Of a DNA stretch of 64,000 nucleotides, positions 1 to 7,705 are shown piece by piece. Below the pieces are notes generated by a model. That model did not search any database, was not told the origin of the DNA, and was given only the letters and a program-made list of their open reading frames with translations. Position 1 is the stretch's first letter. Each line of letters opens with the position of its first letter. The position numbers were made by a program, and so were the translations under genes. The stretch is from a virus. Location: IMG/VR virus record IMGVR_UViG_3300043570_002336, positions 1-64,000 of that record, one strand, 5' to 3'.

Positions 1-77
1 GTAATTGCTCTCCAGCTACCTGATACTGGTGAAGTACCTGTTAGGTAATAGCCTCCGTTGAAAGTTACTTTAGACAT
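1..77 (-). CDS. N-terminus of an unidentified protein (partial, runs off the left edge)
   Basis: The ATG at 77-75 opens a frame that stays open to base 1, giving 25 residues that begin MSKVTFNGGYYLTG. A late-type CTATTTATAA box lies 16 bases upstream, which supports this start and suggests late expression. Too little is present to name a family. It may be a structural or beta-strand-rich protein, but this is not shown. Confidence 0.55.
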   Translation of the reverse strand, partial: MSKVTFNGGYYLTGTSPVSGSWRAI

Positions 78-92
78 GGCAAGGTTTTTTCT

Positions 93-102
93 TTATAAAT
101 AG
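93..102 (-). promoter_or_regulatory. Candidate late promoter
   Basis: The coding strand reads CTATTTATAA. The box lies 16 bases before the ATG of the partial gene at the left edge and just after the stop of the 70-residue gene. It is the reverse complement of the T4 late box TATAAATA with flanking bases. The same box recurs before several other structural or packaged-type genes here. Confidence 0.5.
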
Positions 103-103
103 A

Positions 104-316
104 TCACTGACAGTGATAGTTAAGGTACCTCTGCAGGGCTTTAGCATATGTAGTACCTTTATCTTTAAGTTTTCCTCTAGCCGCTCTTACTTTAGAGCAT
201 GAAAGCTTACCTAACCTCTTTTTGAGAATGCCAGGATTCATAGGATCGTGAATTCCTTCTGTTAGCACTTCTGCTGCTAGCTCTTGAATCAAGTTCTGGA
301 ATTCAGATTTTTTCAT
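104..316 (-). CDS. Small protein with prohead-type leader (70 aa)
   Basis: It begins MKKSEFQNLIQELAAEVLTEG. The first 20 residues form an amphipathic helix ending in VLTE-G, which resembles a T4 gp21-type cleavage site (L/I-x-E followed by a small residue). The rest is short and basic, with many Lys and Arg, as expected of a DNA-associated internal head protein. Its ATG overlaps the stop of the upstream gene (TAATG), so translation is probably coupled. A role as a packaged head protein is inferred. No family was recognised. Confidence 0.65.
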   Translation of the reverse strand: MKKSEFQNLIQELAAEVLTEGIHDPMNPGILKKRLGKLSCSKVRAARGKLKDKGTTYAKALQRYLNYHCQ

Positions 317-729
317 TACTCCTTATCTTTGATCGGGCCTCCGATCACCCAGGCGTCACAGGTTCTAGCAGCTGCACACTTGAACTTTAAAAAGCGGCAG
401 TAACCAAGCTGACCGGCATCAATAACATCGTAAGGATCTTCCGAACCCATGTCTGATCCGATGCCCTTAGCGATACAGTCTAAAGTCTTAGAAGTAATAT
501 CGAAGGCAGCACAAGTACCGCACACCATATTCTTAAGCTCTTCAGCCGTATCGACCTGCCACATATCCATTTTCTTCTTCCAGAATTTTTCGTTCTTCTG
601 GGAAGGGTCAGCAGGGCCGTATCCGTATTCGTCAATGGCTTTCTGTCTGTTCTCAAGATTGAGATCGATGTTTTGGGTGGCAGGAGGACATTTAACCTCT
701 GCTTCGCTGATGAGTTTACTTAGCTTCAT
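316..729 (-). CDS. Cysteine-rich small protein with prohead-type leader (137 aa)
   Basis: The N-terminus MKLSKLISEAEV has the leader pattern seen in several neighbours (LISE-A). The C-terminal half carries spaced cysteines (CGTC near residue 75, then a C, GYC, KC and TCDAW near 98-125) that could bind a metal or iron-sulfur cluster. I remember phage proteins with a similar GYC...KC...TCDAW pattern but cannot name the family. It sits in a tightly overlapped run of small genes (14-base overlap upstream, 1-base overlap downstream). Confidence 0.7.
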   Translation of the reverse strand: MKLSKLISEAEVKCPPATQNIDLNLENRQKAIDEYGYGPADPSQKNEKFWKKKMDMWQVDTAEELKNMVCGTCAAFDITSKTLDCIAKGIGSDMGSEDPYDVIDAGQLGYCRFLKFKCAAARTCDAWVIGGPIKDKE

Positions 730-937
730 CTTGCTTAACGATTTGATCGTAATGATCCATTGTTAGAGTTTCACCCTCTACAGAGAGTCTGATAGCGTTA
801 TCGGCCATAAAGTGTAGATCTACGTCTGCCTGGGCGTCTTCTCTGGCGTACTCTAGAAGTCTGATGAATAAGGGAATATCAAAAGTAACTTTATCTTCCG
901 GGTTGTTCTCTTCTAAGAGGAGGTCTATTAGTTTCAT
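716..937 (-). CDS. Small acidic protein with prohead-type leader (73 aa)
   Basis: It starts MKLIDLLLEENNPEDK, one of the clearest copies of the MKLIxxLLxE leader found across the window. Behind the leader is an acidic, probably helical body with no recognised motif. It overlaps the stop of its upstream neighbour by four bases (ATGA) and the start of its downstream neighbour by 14. It is inferred to be a prohead-targeted protein. Confidence 0.65.
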   Translation of the reverse strand: MKLIDLLLEENNPEDKVTFDIPLFIRLLEYAREDAQADVDLHFMADNAIRLSVEGETLTMDHYDQIVKQDEAK

Positions 938-1131
938 TTCTTTTCTTTTTTAAGAATCTCTCTTCCAGCCTTAACAGCATCTTTGAAAGCTTTACTGTTT
1001 GGGTGAGAAGGTTTCTCTCCTCTAGCTTTTTGTGCACGGATATTAGCCCATAGTCCGGGCTTCTCCTTGATTACCTCTAGGAGTAGCTCTCGCATAAAAG
1101 CGTGCATAGCAGATTTACTTACCTTGGCCAC
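934..1131 (-). CDS. Small basic protein with LLLE leader (65 aa, GTG start)
   Basis: The longest frame starts with GTG at 1131. An internal ATG at codon 9 would give MHAFMRELLLEVIKE, which resembles the leaders of neighbouring genes. The C-terminus is lysine-rich (AGREILKKEKK). It overlaps the 47-aa gene upstream by 17 bases. The start is uncertain. It could be a small DNA-binding internal head protein, by analogy with its leader and charge. Confidence 0.6.
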   Translation of the reverse strand: MAKVSKSAMHAFMRELLLEVIKEKPGLWANIRAQKARGEKPSHPNSKAFKDAVKAGREILKKEKK

Positions 1132-1258
1132 GGTACTTCTTGGTGTAGTTCTTGCTAGTTTTTAGAACTGAAGTCTTAGTCTTAGAATGTACCCCCGGTC
1201 TGCTGACCTTCGGCCTGTCCTGGAATGTTGAGACCGCTTGAGACTTGATCTTAGCCAT
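1115..1258 (-). CDS. Short basic conserved-type phage protein (47 aa)
   Basis: The ATG at 1258 overlaps the TAA of the upstream gene (TAATG). The product begins MAKIKSQAVSTFQDRPKVSR and has PGVHSKTKTS near residues 21-30 and KKYRGQGK at the C-terminus. I remember very similar short basic proteins in marine and freshwater T4-like phages, always unnamed. It is strongly basic with few hydrophobic residues, so a nucleic-acid contact is plausible. Function unknown. Confidence 0.7.
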   Translation of the reverse strand: MAKIKSQAVSTFQDRPKVSRPGVHSKTKTSVLKTSKNYTKKYRGQGK

Positions 1259-1557
1259 TACTTGACTTTGACTACGTCTGCTTTAAGGACTTTAACTCTT
1301 TTTCCGTCGATGATTGCAACGGCCTTCTTTCCTAGGTTAGAGACGTATTTCTCAATCTTTTTTCCCTGGTAGTATTCTCCTGGAGCTAATGTCTCAGCTT
1401 TCTTCTCTGCTTTAGGAGCAGGGGTTGCTACTGGTGCTTCGATAACTACTGGCTCTTCAACTACTGCTACTTCTTCAACTACCAGAGTCTCTTCTGGAGT
1501 TACTTCAGCTACTACTTCGTCGATAATCTCGTTATCAGTTTGCTTTTTCTTTGCCAT
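1258..1557 (-). CDS. Acidic Pro/Ala/Val-rich linker protein with basic C-terminal domain (99 aa)
   Basis: Residues 1-60 are low-complexity (repeated VEE, APVATPAPKAE). Residues 62-99 are compact and basic (GKKIEKYVSNLGKKAVAI then DGKRVKVLKADVVKVK), perhaps a small beta barrel such as an SH3-like fold. It overlaps the cupin gene by 23 bases upstream and shares TAATG with the 47-aa gene. No family was recognised. A structural or decoration role is possible. Confidence 0.65.
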   Translation of the reverse strand: MAKKKQTDNEIIDEVVAEVTPEETLVVEEVAVVEEPVVIEAPVATPAPKAEKKAETLAPGEYYQGKKIEKYVSNLGKKAVAIIDGKRVKVLKADVVKVK

Positions 1558-1852
1558 GTTTAAAAATTTTTATAAGTAAATGACCGGAACCTTTAATGAC
1601 ACGATGCCAATCGTGCCTTTGTATAAATAGCTTATCTCCCGGCCAGAGCAGGATCGGGAGTTGATCGTCAAATTGTATGTGCCATTCATAACCGCATTCC
1701 AGTATATGAATCTCGCGATCCTCATCGTCTCTATGCCAGTACAGCTCTTGAATATCGATATCGCTATCAAACTTTCGAATGACGTAATGTTCGCCATTCT
1801 CATCGATTCCGCTTTCTAGATCGATGTACGGACGATCACCAGAATCCTCCAA
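1535..1852 (-). CDS. Cupin-fold small protein (105 aa)
   Basis: Residues about 38-98 look like a single cupin barrel: YWHRDDEDREIHILECG, then a strand-rich stretch with LLWPGDKLFIQRHDWHRVI and a closing GSGHLLIKI strand. His residues in WHRDD and DWHR are possible metal ligands. The frame has no ATG. The start appears to be TTG at 1852, inside the 3' end of the upstream gene and next to a GGAGG tract, so translation may depend on coupling. The substrate is unknown. Confidence 0.65.
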   Translation of the reverse strand: MEDSGDRPYIDLESGIDENGEHYVIRKFDSDIDIQELYWHRDDEDREIHILECGYEWHIQFDDQLPILLWPGDKLFIQRHDWHRVIKGSGHLLIKIFKHGKEKAN

Positions 1853-2765
1853 AGCTTGATTTGAGTCCGATAAGCTTGGCGTACCTTGGTAGTCTGCAAG
1901 ACCAGTACCCGGGCTTGGTTTTGTCGTTTTTAGTAGCGCAGTTATGACGGCTGGCGAAGTTCCGGCGTGCTTCAGGATTGTTGATCTTGGCAGTCAGTCC
2001 TGTAGTACCTCCGAAGTTGACTTTGATGATCTTTCCTGTCTTAGGGTTACGAGTATAAACGTAGAATTTCTTAGGTCCTCCTCTTTTGGGTTTGTTTAGA
2101 GCTACTTCTGATCCACGGTACTTAGCCTCTGCTAGAGCCTCGCTTGTGATATCAACTACCCAGATGTCCGGGTCTGTATCCTTGCCTGAAGAAATGAGGC
2201 TATGTAGGATATCTTCTCCTACTACGATTTCGTATTTTACTTGACCGGCTTCCTGGTACTTAAGCACTACTGGCATCTGGATTTGATCGTCGTCTGAAAA
2301 AGTAACTGTTTCTTCTCCTGATAGATCAGCCATCACTGGATCGATGTCTGTGTATTTGGCTGTATATCCAAATCCTCCGGCTGCTTTTGAGATGTCGGAA
2401 AGCTTCTTCCACTGCTCCTCACCCATCTTCTGGATCTGAGGATTGGTAGAGGCTTGCTGCCAGGTTGCTTCTGCATCCGGAATTATAAAGCTAATTTCTC
2501 CAATCATTGGGAAATCTAAAGGTACTTGCTTGCCTTCAAACTCTGCGTACTCTCCTACCTCGGTTTCAAATAGAAGTTCCATATCTTCTAGGCAGAGGCA
2601 CCGTAGTAGACCTTCATTCATAAGAAGACGTGCCTGACGGATGGTAGTAAAGTATTGTTCTGATCCTGGACGGTAGATGTTCTCGTATAAGGGAGTACCG
2701 GTCTGCAAATGGTAGCGAAGACCTTCTGTTAATACCGCAGTAACTTTTGACTCAGTTAAAAGCAT
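1836..2765 (-). CDS. Conserved phage protein with two leader-type cleavage motifs and a C-terminal basic domain (309 aa)
   Basis: It begins MLLTESKVTAVLTEGLRYHL, so two LxE sites (LLTE-S and VLTE-G) occur within 15 residues, and a third (LMNE-G) follows near residue 50. The middle is acidic. The C-terminal 90 residues are basic with KKFYVYTRNPKTGKIIKVNF, an ARRNFASRHNC segment and a YWSCRLPRYAK segment. I remember this tail region from other aquatic T4-like phages as an unnamed domain. Conserved Cys and His suggest metal binding. It is preceded by a CTATTTATAA box 10 bases before the ATG. Confidence 0.7.
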   Translation of the reverse strand: MLLTESKVTAVLTEGLRYHLQTGTPLYENIYRPGSEQYFTTIRQARLLMNEGLLRCLCLEDMELLFETEVGEYAEFEGKQVPLDFPMIGEISFIIPDAEATWQQASTNPQIQKMGEEQWKKLSDISKAAGGFGYTAKYTDIDPVMADLSGEETVTFSDDDQIQMPVVLKYQEAGQVKYEIVVGEDILHSLISSGKDTDPDIWVVDITSEALAEAKYRGSEVALNKPKRGGPKKFYVYTRNPKTGKIIKVNFGGTTGLTAKINNPEARRNFASRHNCATKNDKTKPGYWSCRLPRYAKLIGLKSSFGGFW

Positions 2766-2775
2766 TGGAGTTTCT

Positions 2776-2785
2776 TTATAAATAG
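2776..2785 (-). promoter_or_regulatory. Candidate late promoter
   Basis: CTATTTATAA on the coding strand, 10 bases before the ATG of the 309-aa gene. It overlaps the end of the intergenic gap after the zinc-finger gene at 2786-3358. Confidence 0.5.
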
Positions 2786-3358
2786 TTACTCCAGGTGCTT
2801 CTTAAGGTGCTGTAGGTACTCGTTGACGTTCTTCGTAATTTCGGCTTTCTGCTTGGCAGAATTATTATTCCAATCTTCTATCGTTCCGTCTTCGGTTACA
2901 AAAGTCATAGATTCGTTAATCTGCTCTTGAACCCATTGCTCAAGTCCTTGTGCCCAGGCCTGCATGTTGCCCTGCATCATCTGCTTTTCATACTCCTTGT
3001 AGAGGCCGGCTCTACGTAGACCGGCTTCCATATCAACGGTACAGTCAAAGCAGAAGCCATGGATTTTGTACATCTTCTTGGCTAGGTGATGATTCATTGA
3101 ACCACCGCAGGAAGGACAAGTTAACGGTATTTGAGTTAGCTTTTTAGCAGCATCTAACTTGGTAACATTTTGTTTAAGACCGTTTTTAATGGTCCATGCT
3201 CTACCATCTTCTTCCCAGACGTCACCTTCGCTATGCTTTTCTTTCGCTTTCTCGTACCCGGAACCAACCATGGTACGGGATGTAAAGTTTTTAGAAATAA
3301 TGTTTCGGGCCCGATTTACAGCCCTTTCATCAAATTCTTTCTTCAGATGGCTTGACAT
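2786..3358 (-). CDS. Zinc-finger phage protein (190 aa)
   Basis: An N-terminal basic helix is followed by EGDVWEEDGRAWTIKNG near residues 45-60, then a two-pair zinc ribbon (CPSCGG near 80 and FCFDC near 102). The C-terminal third is helical and polar. I remember closely similar unnamed proteins in other T4-like phages of aquatic bacteria. The ATG is preceded by GGTT, the favoured start context here, and lies 29 bases inside the HAD gene. Nucleic-acid binding is likely. The precise role is unknown. Confidence 0.7.
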   Translation of the reverse strand: MSSHLKKEFDERAVNRARNIISKNFTSRTMVGSGYEKAKEKHSEGDVWEEDGRAWTIKNGLKQNVTKLDAAKKLTQIPLTCPSCGGSMNHHLAKKMYKIHGFCFDCTVDMEAGLRRAGLYKEYEKQMMQGNMQAWAQGLEQWVQEQINESMTFVTEDGTIEDWNNNSAKQKAEITKNVNEYLQHLKKHLE

Positions 3359-3890
3359 AACCTAACTTTTCTAATCTTATAATAACGTTGGATGGGTCTC
3401 CGTTTTCTGGATGGTAGATTCCTACACCTCCTGCATCTATCCATCTCTGAATGGTATCTTCCCTATCGTCGATTAGGATATCATCGGGTCCTGTACACTC
3501 TAGATGCTTTTCTTTAGCCGGACGGAAGATGATCGGAGGAATAGGTTCTAATTCCCTATTTGCCCATTCTACCTTACCGTCTCTTGAAGACTGTTCTTCA
3601 GAGGGGGCAGTTAAGAGAGTTGGGTTAAAATCTCTAATGTGTTCCCATAGCTGTAGGCCGTGCGGGGTCCATTCCATTCCTTCCCAAAAGATCTGACCGA
3701 TAGGTGCAATGACGCTCCAGAAGCCTCCGTCACCTTTTTTCTCCTTGTACTCGTTTGGATGCATACCGAAGTAATGGTCAAAGCGGCCTACAAAATCCGT
3801 AAGCACGCCATCCATATCACAGAATAGTTTGCCTTTTGGTTTTGGATTTTGCTCCTCTTCAGTAAGTAGTAAGTCAGCTAACTTGCCCAT
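3330..3890 (-). CDS. HAD-superfamily phosphatase, 5'-nucleotidase-like, with prohead-type leader (186 aa)
   Basis: Residues 22-32 read LFCDMDGVLTD, the HAD motif I with nucleophile D25 and general acid D27. A TAPS segment near 95 fits motif II, and DILIDDREDTIQRW near 138-151 fits motif IV. The layout resembles small 5'(3')-deoxyribonucleotidases. The extra N-terminus MGKLADLLLTEEEQ matches the LLxTE leaders of neighbours and is not part of the HAD fold, which suggests that the enzyme is delivered in the head. The substrate, probably a nucleotide, is inferred. Confidence 0.8.
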   Translation of the reverse strand: MGKLADLLLTEEEQNPKPKGKLFCDMDGVLTDFVGRFDHYFGMHPNEYKEKKGDGGFWSVIAPIGQIFWEGMEWTPHGLQLWEHIRDFNPTLLTAPSEEQSSRDGKVEWANRELEPIPPIIFRPAKEKHLECTGPDDILIDDREDTIQRWIDAGGVGIYHPENGDPSNVIIRLEKLGYVKPSEERI

Positions 3891-3891
3891 T

Positions 3892-6747
3892 TTATTTTAA
3901 GTTTGGAATACCTCCGATTTGGGGAATTCTGCTCTTCCAAAGATCGTAAATTTTTTGCTTATTTGCAACTGTTATAATTTCACCCTGTACTAGGTCTTCT
4001 AGGTACTGGTCAACGGTTGACTGGAAGTCTTTCTTCTCGTACTTTGACTTTGTATGCAAGCCCTGGATGTTAGCATCTACTTCTTTAGGAAGCATGTAAT
4101 ACTTGTACCATATCTCCGGGTTCTGACGAATAGCTCTTCTTCTAGCTTCGTCCTTTCTCATCCACTTATCCGGGCGAACTTCTACCCCGGATTGGGTTAG
4201 GTGTTCGGTTTCGTGACGAATAAGATCGGTTAAGATTGGTTGGATTTGTTGAAGCATATTAGTCCCGTCAGCCGGATTAAAAGCTAGTATGATATCGATT
4301 TCTCCTTCATCGGAACCGGCTTCACCGTCGATGTGGAATTTGCCCGGTGCTACTTGGTCGGTTTGAGCAAATTTTAAACTTACCCCTACATTTACCGGCT
4401 TGCCGTCTTCTGTCTTAGTTCCTTTCTCGCTTTTGCTTGTAAACTCTCCCAGGTATGCTGATTGATATTCGTTGTAAAGCATAGCTCCTAAAGGAGACAT
4501 TCCGTATTTTTCAGCAAACTCTAAATCCTTTTTAGTAGGCTCTCTTTTGGTCTTAACGTTATATCCTTTTAGCTTTTTACCACTAATTAAGACATTAAGA
4601 GCATCGTTAACAGCTCTTCTAACGTCAGCAACGATTGAACGGTATTTGGTACCTTCTTCCAGGCTATCTTCCTTCTTAATCGAATCTTCGTACTCTCTCA
4701 TGAGCATGCTACCAAGGAAATGAGCTTCCTTTTCAATATCATTTAATGTAGAATCTTCCTGGGTGTTGGTAGTAGTAAAAGCTGGTAGACGATCTTCTAG
4801 GTTCTGCATGTGATGAATCATCTCATGGCAGAATGAACGCAGTACATCTTTAGGGTGACGTCCTGTTACATACAGCACGACTTCTTTCTTAGTAGGATCG
4901 TAGTAAGCAGTCCTACCAAAAACGTTAGCAGCGTTTTCTTCATCTTCTCTAGTTTTGATCTCCGGCAGCGGTAATACCGTCATACCCTTCTTAATCATAT
5001 GCTCTAGAATACCAGCGATATAAGGTACGTAGTTGATAGCTGCTGCAGTATCCTGGTATTCGTCGATAGGTTTCTGCTCGGGAGTGTAGTCAGCTGGTCC
5101 CATCGGTAGAGCTTTGTTGTAGTACATCGGGGTAATAACGATCGATTGACCGTTAAAGTCTACGATCACATCGTCCGGGGCAAGCTTCTGGAAGTATGCG
5201 GTAAGGTTTTGCATTTTCTGACGAATCTCAGAAGGTACTACGGCAATCGGTGCCATGGGAGTTCCCATGGTTACTTCAGAAGTTTCTTCTTCTTTCTTTT
5301 CTGCTTTTTCTTTTGTACCTTCTCCTAGGAAGCTGTTGAATACATCGTCGATGGCTTCTGCCATTTTGTACTCTGGGGTTGCTTTTAGGATTCCTAGTAC
5401 TGTTTTTTTATCGTCTGCTGAAAGTTCTTCAGGCATCCATTGACCTGCTTTTAGGTAGTCCATATCTGTTCTAATTGTAGTAGCAGATAGCTTTTCTTCG
5501 TTGATCGTTGACACAATTTTTAATTTTGCTCTATCGTAGAGATTATCCTTATTGAGCTGTAGAGCTTTAAACTTAGCTAGATCTGCCGGGTCAGTAGAGG
5601 AACCTACTAAGTAGTCTTGTTTTTTGTTAGCTTCGATTTCCTGGTAGATTGAAAGGATAGGGGTGACCGGTGCTATTTCAATTTCAGTGGGCACACCTAA
5701 ATACTTGGCATAGATCCCCCAGATATCTTTTGACTGCTGAGCTGTAATTATTTCTCCTTTTCTGATTGTACCACCGATGTAGATCTTAATTGAATCTACG
5801 TCCTTGGCTAGCTCTTTAGCGATGTGGAAGTGACCGCGGTGAGGGGGTTTGAATCCACCTCCGTAAAGTCCGATGGTGCTTTCTTCTCCTTCTGTTAGAG
5901 TTTGAGCAACTTGTGACAAAGCCTTCTCTTTATTATCTCCTTTAGGAGTACCTACTTCACCGGATTTAACCGATACCATCGAGCGGAAGATTCCTGCTAC
6001 GCGGTTCTTACTTCTAGGATTGGTAAGCGATCTTGTTATCTGGTCTAAAAGCTTTTCAAAGGGCTGATTAAGATCAAAATCCTTTAATAGGTTCTGTACG
6101 TCAGACCAGTTATTTGATTTCCAGATTTCCTCTCTAGCTACTTCTTTAAAGTTGTCTAGGGTTACTTTTCTGAGAGTTAGATTTACGCTAGAAAGGTTAA
6201 ATTCGTATTCCTGATTTGCTTCTAAGGGGGGTAGATTTTTAATTCCCATACGGGCGAATACTTCGGCCGGCTTCTGCTCTACTAATGCAGTCTTAACTAG
6301 TCCTAAGATTAGACCCTGCACTTCGGCAGGTAGGTCTAAAAACGAGTTCTTAAACTGGTGTTCGGTTTCAGAAAGAGAAACCATAACATCAACTTGAATA
6401 GTTTCGCCCGGTGCTCCTTTGATTGGGTAGAGTACCGAGATAATCTCTCCGGAGTTATAAAATTTCTTACCTTTATACCGATCGCTTTGGAAGGGCATAA
6501 TTAGAGAGTCTGGCATCTTAGATACCGTGTCGATGATTGCTTGCTTGGCAAGCTTCTTATCACCGTATTCAAAGGTACTAATAACGTCTAAGTCTCCGAA
6601 GTCGGCTTTAGTGCCAGCTTTAACGCTTCCAGATAGACTTGCAGCTTTGTAACCAGGGATTTTCTTGAGAACTTTATTCTCAAAATCATTAAACGTATCT
6701 TGGACGTCTTGCTTTTTAATTCTATTTCCTCCGGCTACACCGCTCAT
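3892..6747 (-). CDS. Multi-enzyme polyprotein: Pol-beta NTase, NMNAT-like NTase and two HExxH metallopeptidase-like domains (951 aa)
   Basis: Domain order: residues about 20-180, a Pol-beta-type nucleotidyltransferase (GS at 40-41, DLD at 52-54, VDV at 119-121). Residues about 290-440, an HIGH-type nucleotidyltransferase related to NMNAT (GGGFKPPHRGH at 296-306, SATTIR at 421-426). Residues about 500-690, a zincin-like domain (HEMIHH at 641-646). Residues about 700-950, a second zincin-like domain (HETEH at 845-849). Each junction carries LxEG: LTEG at 284-287, LGEG at 474-477 and LEEG at 696-699, like prohead-protease cut sites. I infer a head-packaged polyprotein processed into four pieces. 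It lies between another nucleotidyltransferase and the HAD gene. Substrates are unknown. Confidence 0.75.
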   Translation of the reverse strand: MSGVAGGNRIKKQDVQDTFNDFENKVLKKIPGYKAASLSGSVKAGTKADFGDLDVISTFEYGDKKLAKQAIIDTVSKMPDSLIMPFQSDRYKGKKFYNSGEIISVLYPIKGAPGETIQVDVMVSLSETEHQFKNSFLDLPAEVQGLILGLVKTALVEQKPAEVFARMGIKNLPPLEANQEYEFNLSSVNLTLRKVTLDNFKEVAREEIWKSNNWSDVQNLLKDFDLNQPFEKLLDQITRSLTNPRSKNRVAGIFRSMVSVKSGEVGTPKGDNKEKALSQVAQTLTEGEESTIGLYGGGFKPPHRGHFHIAKELAKDVDSIKIYIGGTIRKGEIITAQQSKDIWGIYAKYLGVPTEIEIAPVTPILSIYQEIEANKKQDYLVGSSTDPADLAKFKALQLNKDNLYDRAKLKIVSTINEEKLSATTIRTDMDYLKAGQWMPEELSADDKKTVLGILKATPEYKMAEAIDDVFNSFLGEGTKEKAEKKEEETSEVTMGTPMAPIAVVPSEIRQKMQNLTAYFQKLAPDDVIVDFNGQSIVITPMYYNKALPMGPADYTPEQKPIDEYQDTAAAINYVPYIAGILEHMIKKGMTVLPLPEIKTREDEENAANVFGRTAYYDPTKKEVVLYVTGRHPKDVLRSFCHEMIHHMQNLEDRLPAFTTTNTQEDSTLNDIEKEAHFLGSMLMREYEDSIKKEDSLEEGTKYRSIVADVRRAVNDALNVLISGKKLKGYNVKTKREPTKKDLEFAEKYGMSPLGAMLYNEYQSAYLGEFTSKSEKGTKTEDGKPVNVGVSLKFAQTDQVAPGKFHIDGEAGSDEGEIDIILAFNPADGTNMLQQIQPILTDLIRHETEHLTQSGVEVRPDKWMRKDEARRRAIRQNPEIWYKYYMLPKEVDANIQGLHTKSKYEKKDFQSTVDQYLEDLVQGEIITVANKQKIYDLWKSRIPQIGGIPNLK

Positions 6748-7655
6748 TGTACTTTATATTTTACTAAATTAGAATCGTCTGGAAGGAACTTACCTTTGAG
6801 CTGCAGTCTCTCCTGATTTGCAATCCAGTAGTCCTGTAAATCTTCCGGAATGTCGGCTCTAGTGCTGTCAAGAATCTTGAGGTAGATATCGTAGACCTTA
6901 TTTAGATCCTGCTCACTTAGATTGTTTTTGAGAGCCTCCATAACACTGAAGTAGTTCTCTAGAATCTCGGAAGTAAAGTCTGCTTTGTAGAGCTTGTTTA
7001 AAAGCTCGATAGCTTCAGTTGGAGATTTAGCTTCTATTTCCTGGGTGTCTCTATTCTTAACTCCGTAGTTGTGAGAGAAGATATATCCTTTATTTGCAAA
7101 TAGGGCAACCAGTAACTGGGTACGGTGCAATCCTTTCACATTTCCAGAATAAACGCTAGAGTAGTAAGCAAATTTAAGCCAGTCAACATCCCCGACATTT
7201 ATATCGATTTGAACGTTGCTATCTAGCTGCTCTCCTGCTTCGTTGTATTGAGGAGCTTGCAGGAATAATGCACCCGAAGCTGAACCTTTTACGTCGACAG
7301 CAAGGTCGGTATCAGCATCTTGGATCTTTTCAGCAATAGCAACAATCACAGCTCTTTTCATAAGCTGCTCTTCCGAGGCTGTTCTTGATCTCTTTTTGAA
7401 GAGTTCGAAAAGCTCCTGGACGTGCTGCTGATCTAGACCCCAGTCCTGAATCTTATCAAAGCTTTTATCGGAAATCGCTAAATCGATATCTCCAGAAACC
7501 TCCTTCTTACCTACAGATCCTAGGGTCTGCATTTGACGGAAGTGAGGTTCTGCTTGAGGAAATAATCTCTTGAATTCTTTTAAAAAGTTTAAGAGGGTAG
7601 GCTTGATGTCCTCCCTCTTAATCTTGTCTGTGGTTCCGAATACGTTTCCTCCCAT
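6744..7655 (-). CDS. Pol-beta-type nucleotidyltransferase (303 aa)
   Basis: It has the GS...DxD signature: LGSVGKKEVSGDIDLAI near residues 45-61, with the third acidic residue probably in VQIDINVGDVDW near 148-159. The C-terminal half is helical (about 215-270). It overlaps the polyprotein start by four bases, so two Pol-beta-like enzymes are made in tandem. There is no LxE leader, unlike many neighbours. Family members transfer NMP to RNA, protein or small molecules. Which applies here cannot be told. Confidence 0.75.
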   Translation of the reverse strand: MGGNVFGTTDKIKREDIKPTLLNFLKEFKRLFPQAEPHFRQMQTLGSVGKKEVSGDIDLAISDKSFDKIQDWGLDQQHVQELFELFKKRSRTASEEQLMKRAVIVAIAEKIQDADTDLAVDVKGSASGALFLQAPQYNEAGEQLDSNVQIDINVGDVDWLKFAYYSSVYSGNVKGLHRTQLLVALFANKGYIFSHNYGVKNRDTQEIEAKSPTEAIELLNKLYKADFTSEILENYFSVMEALKNNLSEQDLNKVYDIYLKILDSTRADIPEDLQDYWIANQERLQLKGKFLPDDSNLVKYKVQ

Positions 7656-7674
7656 TTTGTGCTATTTATCACCC

Positions 7675-7705
7675 TAAAGATAGGCTCTTTATAAATAGCT
7701 TACAA
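7675..7705 (-). promoter_or_regulatory. Composite promoter: host-type with a late box in its spacer
   Basis: TTG at 7705-7703, a 20-base spacer, then TATCTTTA at 7682-7675. The spacer contains a full late-type CTATTTATAA box (7698-7689). It drives the nucleotidyltransferase at 6744-7655 and the polyprotein behind it. The TTG lies inside the last codons of the upstream nuclease gene. Confidence 0.7.

Noticed and set aside
449-766. Plus-strand frame of about 105 codons opposite the cysteine-rich gene
   Set aside because: The minus-strand genes have strong leader motifs and overlapping starts; the plus frame has no start context or recognisable protein pattern.
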